Made by a program: the position numbers and the translations under genes. The notes under the pieces are model-generated. The model saw only the letters and a program-made list of their open reading frames with translations. It did no database searches and was not told the DNA's origin. Shown here one piece after another: positions 1-9,000 of a DNA stretch of 33,926 nt (the first letter of the stretch is position 1; each line of letters starts with the position of its first letter). Location of the stretch: assembly GCA_022511445.1 (NCBI GenBank), contig JAFLVE010000112.1, forward strand, positions 1 through 33,926. Reading direction: 5' to 3'. Source of the DNA: Clostridiales bacterium. GTDB lineage: Bacteria > Bacillota > Clostridia > Christensenellales > Pumilibacteraceae.

Positions 1-1
1 C

Positions 2-3000
2 ACGTCGAGTAACGACGGAACGTACTATCCCGCAGGCGGCGGCGGTGGTGGCGGCGGCTACTACGGCGGCGGCGGTGCGGCAGGCGGATCTATCCGCGGA
101 AGCTCCAATAACCGTATCGGATACAACGGCAGCGCGGGCTCGTCCGGACAGGGCGGCGCAGGCGGCGCGGGGCAGACGAGCGGCAGAGCATATCACAGCG
201 GCGCAGGCGGCGGTGGCGGCGGCGGAAGCAACTACACCGGCGGCGTAACGAGCGCAGGCGCTACCAACGGCAACCGTGCGGGCAACGGCTATCTTCAAAT
301 TTATGTAGTCCGTGCCAATCAGGAGCCTGTAACTCTTAATAAGACTTATTCCGGCGGCACTCGCGGCACGGGCAAGAGCGTTGTAATAAAGGCTTCCGAA
401 ATTGCAAAGGACCCCGACGGCACGGCGACTGCGGTTTACTTTACCGATAACGTATCGACCAACTACGACACGTGCACGCAGGGCGGCTTTAAGCTTTATC
501 TTAACGCGGCTTGCACGACCCAGGCGACCAACTATATCGATTATACCGTAAACAGCACCTCTCAAATAACGATAACCAATATTAAAAAATATCCTCGAAA
601 CGGCGTAGACGGCTGTACTTCAAACGGACGGCTGACTTTATACTGCAAAGTTAGAGACGCGTACAATACAAGCACAACGCGCGGTATAGGTACTATTTTG
701 TTCTACGTAACCGTTTCGTACACTATGCCTACCGCTAAAACGGCGGTTACGCTTACGACGGGCGGAACGAGTCCGAGTACTATGTACGTCGGCAATTCGG
801 GAAGAACAACGGCTCCCGAATCCGCGTCGGTAAGCAGCATTTACAATCCTAAGGGTACCGGCATTTACACCGCTATGATTACTCAGCCTATCAAGTTGAG
901 TAAGGCGGGGCAGGCCGAGTCCACGGTGGTAATCAATCCCGGCGACCTTTTGAATAACGTCGCCACGACTTACGACATGGCGGCGATTGCACTGCGCGAC
1001 GTTTCAGCTATCGACAAGGTCAACTCTTCACGTATATTTAAGGTTAACGAATACGACAGCAACTCCGGAATAACGGCATACACCGACGCCGGAGTAAAGA
1101 TATCCAATATATTCTCTCAGCTTACGATTGTAGGCGTAAACTCCAAAGAGGAGTATCAAGTTTTACCCGTTACTCTGTACGTTCTCGAAAAGGCTTCGCC
1201 TAAGGGCACCAACTACGGACTGCCCGGGTTTACGGCAATAAACCTCGAGATTGTATTTAAGGTAGATAACACGCGACCTACCGTAAAGAATACCCAGACG
1301 ACAATTCCGGTTATCACTCTTTCCGCTTCCGATGCGTCTCCGGTCAAAAAGTCGCTTAACGATTTCTTCGTAGATATAGACAACTCTACGATGAATACAA
1401 ATACGCACAAAATTACCGGAGTAAAGGTACCTCAATACGAGTGGGTACAGCTCGATAAATACGGCAAGGTAGTTTCCACGGCAATGAATAACGGCACCTC
1501 GTACTATAACGCCGTACCGTTATCCAATTTACCGAGCAACGACGCACTCAACACAGTGCTGACGACGGGCGAGCTCAGAACGGCCGACGGCACGTTTGCT
1601 ACGGGCTTTGAGAGCTGGTTTATTTCGGAAAGTGCGAGTTCCTCTGCGTTCATATCCTATTCTTTTAGCGGAATCGACATAACGTTAAAGGGTCTGCGTG
1701 CGACTTATTCCATGTATAAGCCTGCTCGTACATCGTACACGTCGCTTGTTTCGGGAAGCACGTCCGGCGTAACGGCGAGTAACTGCAGCGGCTCGATTGT
1801 CAACCCCGGACATTTCTATATCCTTATTAATGTCCAGGATAAAAACGATAACGACGACCTCGGTATATGGCTGCCCCTCGGCATAGAAGTCAGCAACAGC
1901 GCGCCTACCAATATTTCGTACGAGCGCGGATCGTCGGTGCTTAGCACTATGCCTACCGCAAGCGGCAACGGTATTTCCGCAAGCGGCGAGCCCGGCGAAA
2001 CCTTCTACTTTACGCCAATGGGTATAAACGTAGACCGCGTTACTTATCCTCTCGGACAGTATAAAGTCGGCAACGAACTCGTCAGCACAAATCTCCGTGC
2101 GCTTTCTACCGACATAGACACCTATGCCGTAAACACAATGCTCGGCAGCAGCACCGGATTCCTTAACGAATTGGTGCGCATTACTTCGATGCCGGCAGAC
2201 GTTATGGCGGGCGTTCAGGGCAACGTTTTAGTCAGTAACAGTTTTCTCGATCGGCAGTATCACCAGTACTTTGACGTCGAGGCGCTTGACATTTATATCC
2301 CGACCGCAATATTCGGCGGCAGGCTCGGTCCCGCCTCCGATTACGGCACCGTACAGGGCGAGCACGTTATTGTAACCGGTCTCAAGGTTACGCTTAACAA
2401 CTGGACGCAGGGCAGATATCTTTACGCGCCCGTCAACATCAAAGACTCGGCTAACGCGACGGCAACGGTGTATATCGCGGTAAACGTAAACAATAGCACA
2501 CCTACCGCAATTAAGACGTCCGGAGATACGACGATGCTTGCCGACAGCGTAGCGACGCTCGATATAGTCAGCAACGGCAAAGTCGTTAAATCGACCTACG
2601 CTTTGGACGATGAAAACATTCCTACTGTTTCGTATCAAATTCCTTACGGCGACAGCGTTATTATCACACCGTACGACGTGCTTAACGACCTTAACATGCG
2701 TCTTTCGGGCATTACGTACCCGGCAGGCGGGTTTACGCTGAACGGTCTTTCCGGCTATATAGGCACAGACGGCGTGTTCTCCGTTAACGGCTCGTCGTCT
2801 GCCAACTCGGTTAAGTTCGAAGGGCTTGCAACCCCCGATAACGTCGGCGTCGACTACTCGTCGTCCGATTATTTGGCGAGTCTTAAAACGACACTTGGCA
2901 AGATTGTCGCAGGACACAGTCTTAGCAGCGTTTCAAATGTTAACTCATTTGCGACACCTTCGGGCGTTACAAGCGTAACTTACGACAGACTGTATTTCGA

Positions 3001-6000
3001 GCGCACGATTGACGCAAGCAATCTCGACGGTTACACCTTCAATCCCAGCGAGTCGGGCGACCAGAAGAACGCGTTTACGATTCCTTCCATTATCAACTCG
3101 TCGTATATCGATCTTCGCTTCGGCAGCAACATTTCTTGGGACGGCGCGACGTACGGAATTGACTTCCTTGTCGTTTCCGGCAGACAGCGTACGCCGAGCG
3201 GCGTTGTTTCCACGTTTACTCTGAACGTCCGCGATAAGACGGGCAGAGGCGCGTCAGGCGCAAGCTCCGGCATAGCTCAGATAAACGTTAATATCGAGGT
3301 TATAAACAGCACGCCTCATCTTAAAGAGCCCAACAAGATTTACGAGCTTATTGCAGGCGACGTAAGCAGAGGTATGCTTTCGCTTGCTTCGAGCGGTGAT
3401 GACGGAATCCTTACCGACACCGAGGATTCGTACATGGCGTTTGTCGCTAACTCCGCGTCGGTTATTACCTTTGTTGACGGAGAGAAAACCTCTACCGATT
3501 CATACGGAAATACATTTATAAACAACTATGTTTTGGTTACAATTAACGCTCAAACGCTTACTATAACTGCGCTTAACTCTACACAGGCGATTCAAAAGCT
3601 GTATATCGAGTTCCGTGCAGTCGACGACTATTCGACTACGGACAGCTCTACGCTACGCATTCAAATTCAAATTTCCAATGCGAAGATGACTGTCAATACG
3701 ACAGAGTCGGGCTTTGCACATGACAGTAACTCCAGCCTTAACATTTGGAGCGTCAACTCGGTTACCGAAACCGATATGACAATGGAGAGATACCTTGTTT
3801 CGAGCGAGGCCGCTGCGCAAGCGCTTAAAGACCAAGGTATTGCAGACGGTCAGATTAAGTATCTTGTAAAAGACGAGGACAGACTGCAAGGCGCTATTCT
3901 TGCTCCCGTCGAAATCCCCGACCCGGCGAACGTTGCGCCGGATCAGGGCATGGCGTATATAAATAAGCCTTCGACTTTCCCCGAAGGGAGGACCGCAAAG
4001 GATTACGTCCCGTACCTTTCGACTACCGAAAGAGGCTTTGACGGCATAACTCCCGTCGGCGTATATCTTAACTGGGTAACAAGAGATACCGTAAGCGATC
4101 CCGAAAGCTTTAATAACCCCGAAGACGACGGTATGAAGGGCAACAAGTTTATCGCAAATCAAGACATTATTTATTTGATCGGTACGGGAGAAGACGCCGC
4201 GTTCCACAGCGCGTCCGAAATCAGAGCGGGCACCGACCCGGTCGACCTTTCCGGCTCGTTCGATTCGCAAGGGCGCTGGAATGTAAAAGACTGGGCTATA
4301 AAAATCCAAACTATAACGATGTTTGACGCCGGTCTGTATTTGCAGATTAACGTAATGCTTCGCGACGATCCCGCGTACGGCGGCGACACGGCGGGCGTAA
4401 AAACAAACTACGATTTTAAGGATTCCGCGTACGCTAACGGAGAACAATCCAACGTAGACGGATATGCCTTCCTTAAGTACCACCTTACCATTAAAGGTAC
4501 GGGTCTTGTAACTTACGATTACTACGACAACTACAACGGTTATTATATCGTATCCGACGAGGCGGATCCTTCCGTCGTTTATCTTCCTACGTACGACCCC
4601 GTCTTCTCAAAGACTTTCCCGACGACTCGCGACAATATTTACTACGTCCCGGGCAAAACCGACGAGGGAATTATAAACGCATACGCCAATCAACCCGGCG
4701 GATCCACGCTTGTTAAAGACCGTACGATGAACCAACAAAACGGTACTTTCGGCGGAATTAACTCGGGCATGCTTTACTCCGACTTCAATCCCGAAAGAAC
4801 GGTTTTCTCCGACGGAGAGGCTCCTTTCAGATACACCAATACTATTTCTGTTTCGGGCGATACGACAAACGGAGCGGTATTTACCTATATTCCTATGAGC
4901 TATATGGGTCTTATGCAGTCTCTTCTCGGACCGACTCAGGACGAGGGAGAGGGTATTTCTCCGTCAAACGTCGGTTTGGTTAACTTTAAGAGATATGACT
5001 ACGTCGCGTACAACATAGATACAGCTTTGGGTTACCACCGCGGTACTTATAGCGAGATACGCGACGCTATAACGATAAGCGACGGCGTAGACAGCTGGAC
5101 GGGTACACGATTAGACAGCAACCCTTATATCCAGTTTGACGCATACGACGCTTATATCCATACGTATCAAATGACCAATCAATCCGAAAAGGATGCCCAA
5201 AGGGATTATGCGATTTATTCGCAGACCAAAAACGAACCTTACTTTAACAAGGCTCTCCATATAAGCACGGTATCCAAGGACGCTTCCAAAAACACGGTAG
5301 TAAAACCTTACGTTAAAAATAGTGACAATCATGTAAATTTTGTAGGCAACGGACACTTGATGTACATTGACGGTCAATACAGCGACACCGGTCTGCAAGA
5401 GAACATGTTCGGTATCGGACTTGCCAAAAAGACGGGCTCCGGCACAAAGCGTGCAAGCGTAGAAAACTTGACTATAACGATTAAGCTTGCGGTCTGCAAA
5501 ACCGATCAGTCCTCCGTCCCCGGCGATACCACTCTGAACGGTTTGACTAAAACGAACTACACCGAAGACGACGTCGATACCTACACCGCGGAGGTTACGT
5601 TCCATATCGATCTCGGCAACGCGCCTATGGACCTCGTTTCCGAAACGGGTAACGAAGCGGTTATCAAAGCGGACAACACAACTGGCTATTACTCCGAAGT
5701 TCGCCTCCAGAACGGCGGAACGGGTGTGACGTTTAAGCTTGACAATAATGTCGATCCAAGCACTTTGGAAGGCGAGAAGCTTATTAAGTTTACCGACGCC
5801 GACACTTCCGACACCGCGCATTTCTATCCCGATTCGCTTAACCGTCTCAATAAGTGGAACAATGCCGCATACAGGCGCACTTTGACGTCGTACACGGCGG
5901 AAACCGCAAGCGCGGGCAGCACCTATAAGCTTAAATACACGGCTCAAAGCGACAACGCGCAAAGGTCGATGTTCAACTACTACGGTGTTGCGTTCGACAG

Positions 6001-9000
6001 AGACAGGGAAACCAATATCGCTAAGCTTGAAGAAAACGATTACAGGTATGCCGCCAACGACGGTATTTACGGTACTAACCGCGCTACATCTCTTGCTACG
6101 GCAACAGGCGACGAGGGTTACAGCCGTTACTTCTCGGCAGCCTTTATGAACAACAACGAGGAGCTTACAATTACTCCTCTTGCAAAGACGCTTATTAACA
6201 GCGACGCGCTTAATGCGGGATATCAAAGCGCCCAGGGTAGTAACGTACGTGAAAAGTACATAAACTACTACGCAGAGCGCGGACTTGTACCCGTATTCGA
6301 AAGTCCCACGGCTAACGTCGTCGTTGACGCTTACTATCCGCTGAAAGTCATGATTTACGACGATTGCGGCGACGGTTGGGATAGGGCGTCTTACATTGCG
6401 CTCGAAATAAGGGTTTACGTAACCGATTCGGTTATTAAGCTCGCATCCGGTCTTAACAACACCAATAAGGACGCTGAGGGTAACGACATTGTCGACGGAA
6501 ACAAGACGATGGAGCTCTCGCTTGCGGTAGGATCGTCGTATGTGCTCAACCTTTCGTCCATTATTACCGGCAACGACATTATGCCCGTTAACAATCAGCG
6601 CAGATGGTGGAAGACGGATTACGACGGACTTAAAAATGCGACCAACATCGACGACAAGTTCGCTTACGAAACGGCAAACTATATAGTATCGCCGTTTGTG
6701 GAATGGAAGTCGACGACTAAGGATGCCGCAAATACGGCGCTCCGTAACGGTAACGGCACGTATACCGACACAACCACTTTGGCAGAAGCGGATCAGCCCG
6801 ATATCACTATCGGAATGGAATACAACACCGGCTCCCTGTCCAATCAATCGATACCTATTACAAACGACATTACCATTCACGTAAACCGTCGTACGATTTA
6901 CAAAGAGGGTAACACAAGCCATACTCAGACAGAATTCGAGTTTAACCTTGTGTTCTACGATAGCGGTCACTATTACGGCGACAGAAATATCTACAACGAG
7001 GGCACGGGAACTCTTACCATTAAGATCAACGTTACCAACAAGAGCCCCGAGCTTCGTACCGGTCTTATACCGACCGAAGTAACGATGCGCGTTGAAGACC
7101 ACTTCCGTCTTATGACCACGCCTTATGACGAGTTTATGAGCGGAACGGAATCCAACTCCGTCGGCTGGTACAACCGCGGTGAAAAGATTGACAGTAGGGA
7201 CCAAAGCTTTAACTTCTCGCACTTTACTACGTCCGTTCTTGCCGATCCCGAGACAAAAGTAAGAAACGCAACCGTTAACGACAGCGCCAAGGCTGATCTC
7301 GGTACCGCGGCAATCGTAAAGGACGATACTCCTTGGACGTTGCGTATTAAGTCGCTTGTTTACAACGAAACGTATTTCCAAATCCGTAGATATGACAACC
7401 TTGCATACGAGAGAGATCCCGACGAGACGGGTGCGCTACACATTGTTATAACCGCGCTGAAAACAACGGCTTCACGTATGCCTGTTTCCGTAGTGGTTAC
7501 GGACGGAGAGGGCTCCGAAGTGACATTTACCGTTTACATCTCGGTAGAAAGCTCCAAGCCTCAAGCAATATCCAGGGCGGACACTTCGTCTCACTCACTT
7601 AACGACGGTCTTGAGTTTATCAACGATTCCAACGGAAACGAGATTCACGGCGAATACTCGCTGTACATGACTGTTTACGACGGTACCGCTCGCTCGCAGA
7701 ATATTACGCTCAACGACAACTCGAGCACGGTTGTTAAGGCGTTTAACGAGCTTACGATAAATGCCGCAAACGTTGCTTTCGATCCCGATTACAACGATAA
7801 CCTTTCCATCGGTCTCTATACGCCGACCGCAGAGGAAGGTACCTCGGTATTCATGTTTAACAATGCCGACGTCGATATGTCGGTTGACGGATCGTACCTG
7901 GTGCCCGGCAAGTTCCTTATTACTCCGCTTGACGGCAATTTGAGCAAGTTCTCCATTAGGTGCTTAAGCTTCAACTCGTCCAAAAATTACGAGACGCTGT
8001 CGTTTAGGGTTAGAGACGTCGGCAACAACATAGCCGAAAACGCCGTTACCATCACGATAAGGATTTACACCCTGTTTGCGTCGATGAGCAACGCCCACGC
8101 TATTTCCACATCGACCTCTCAAATCACGCGTCTTACGGTAGACAATATCTACGTTAAGTCGTACGACGAGTTTATGGGAATCGGCATCGAGGAGGGCGAC
8201 GAAGGGTTTGCGCATATCGGCGAACAGAGCAGCTATCAGTTCCTCAAATACGGCGGAATGCCCGAGTCCATCGACCAGAATTCTTCCAAGAGCGGCGCGT
8301 ATATAATCGACCCCGACGTCAGCATGAGCAACTTTAACCTCAACTACGACGTTAAGATTTATGCGTTTATGAATGGTAACGGAACGGACGGCTTTACAAG
8401 CTCCGATCCCTCTACGCTTACCGACTTGTTCAACGTCAATGTAAACAACGGCACGTTCGCGCTTAAAAACCGCTCCGACTCCGAATTCGATATTCAGTAC
8501 CTTATCGGCGGCAGAAGGTCGACGGGCGCGTCCTACGACTCGCTTATCAACAAGCAGCTGTTAATGTACTTAAGAGAATACTTTGTGTTCTCAATCGGCG
8601 AAGACGGGGTTTCGATCACCTTTAGACCTATAACCTCCAACTTCGACAAGAAGATTCTCTTGTACGTCGACATCCAAAAAACGGTTGAAGCAAGCAGAAC
8701 TATTGCACCTAAAAACGCACAGCTTTCCGCAGGCTCGCTGTTCTACGTCGATATAAACGACTCCAAACCGATCGCCAGTACCGAGGAATCAATAAAGAAG
8801 TTCGAAGGTCGCCGCGGCGATTCCGCCACATTCACTATCTTCGATAACGACGATCCGTTCGGCTCGCTGTTCACCGATTCCGACGTCGGCGACAAGGTTA
8901 TCGTAAAAGGGCGCTCGAGACTGACCGATCACACGAAGGTCGGTGTAAACGACTTCGATTACGAAGCTGCTCTTGCGGGAACGACGCTCGATTGGGACGC

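Noticed and set aside
45-248. Plus-strand Ala-rich open frame
   Set aside because: It is the alternative frame of the GGC-repeat region; the real frame (from base 2) continues for over 11 kb.
698-700. TTG at 698 as the start of the giant gene
   Set aside because: The same frame is open back to base 2 and encodes a coherent Gly-rich domain; no ribosome binding site precedes 698.
5111-7381. Minus-strand open frame of 756 codons antisense to the giant surface gene
   Set aside because: It lies wholly inside the plus-strand gene, has no ribosome binding site or recognisable motifs, and is rich in Val/Arg/Cys as expected from the complement of Asn/Thr/Asp/Tyr codons. It is a shadow of codon bias.
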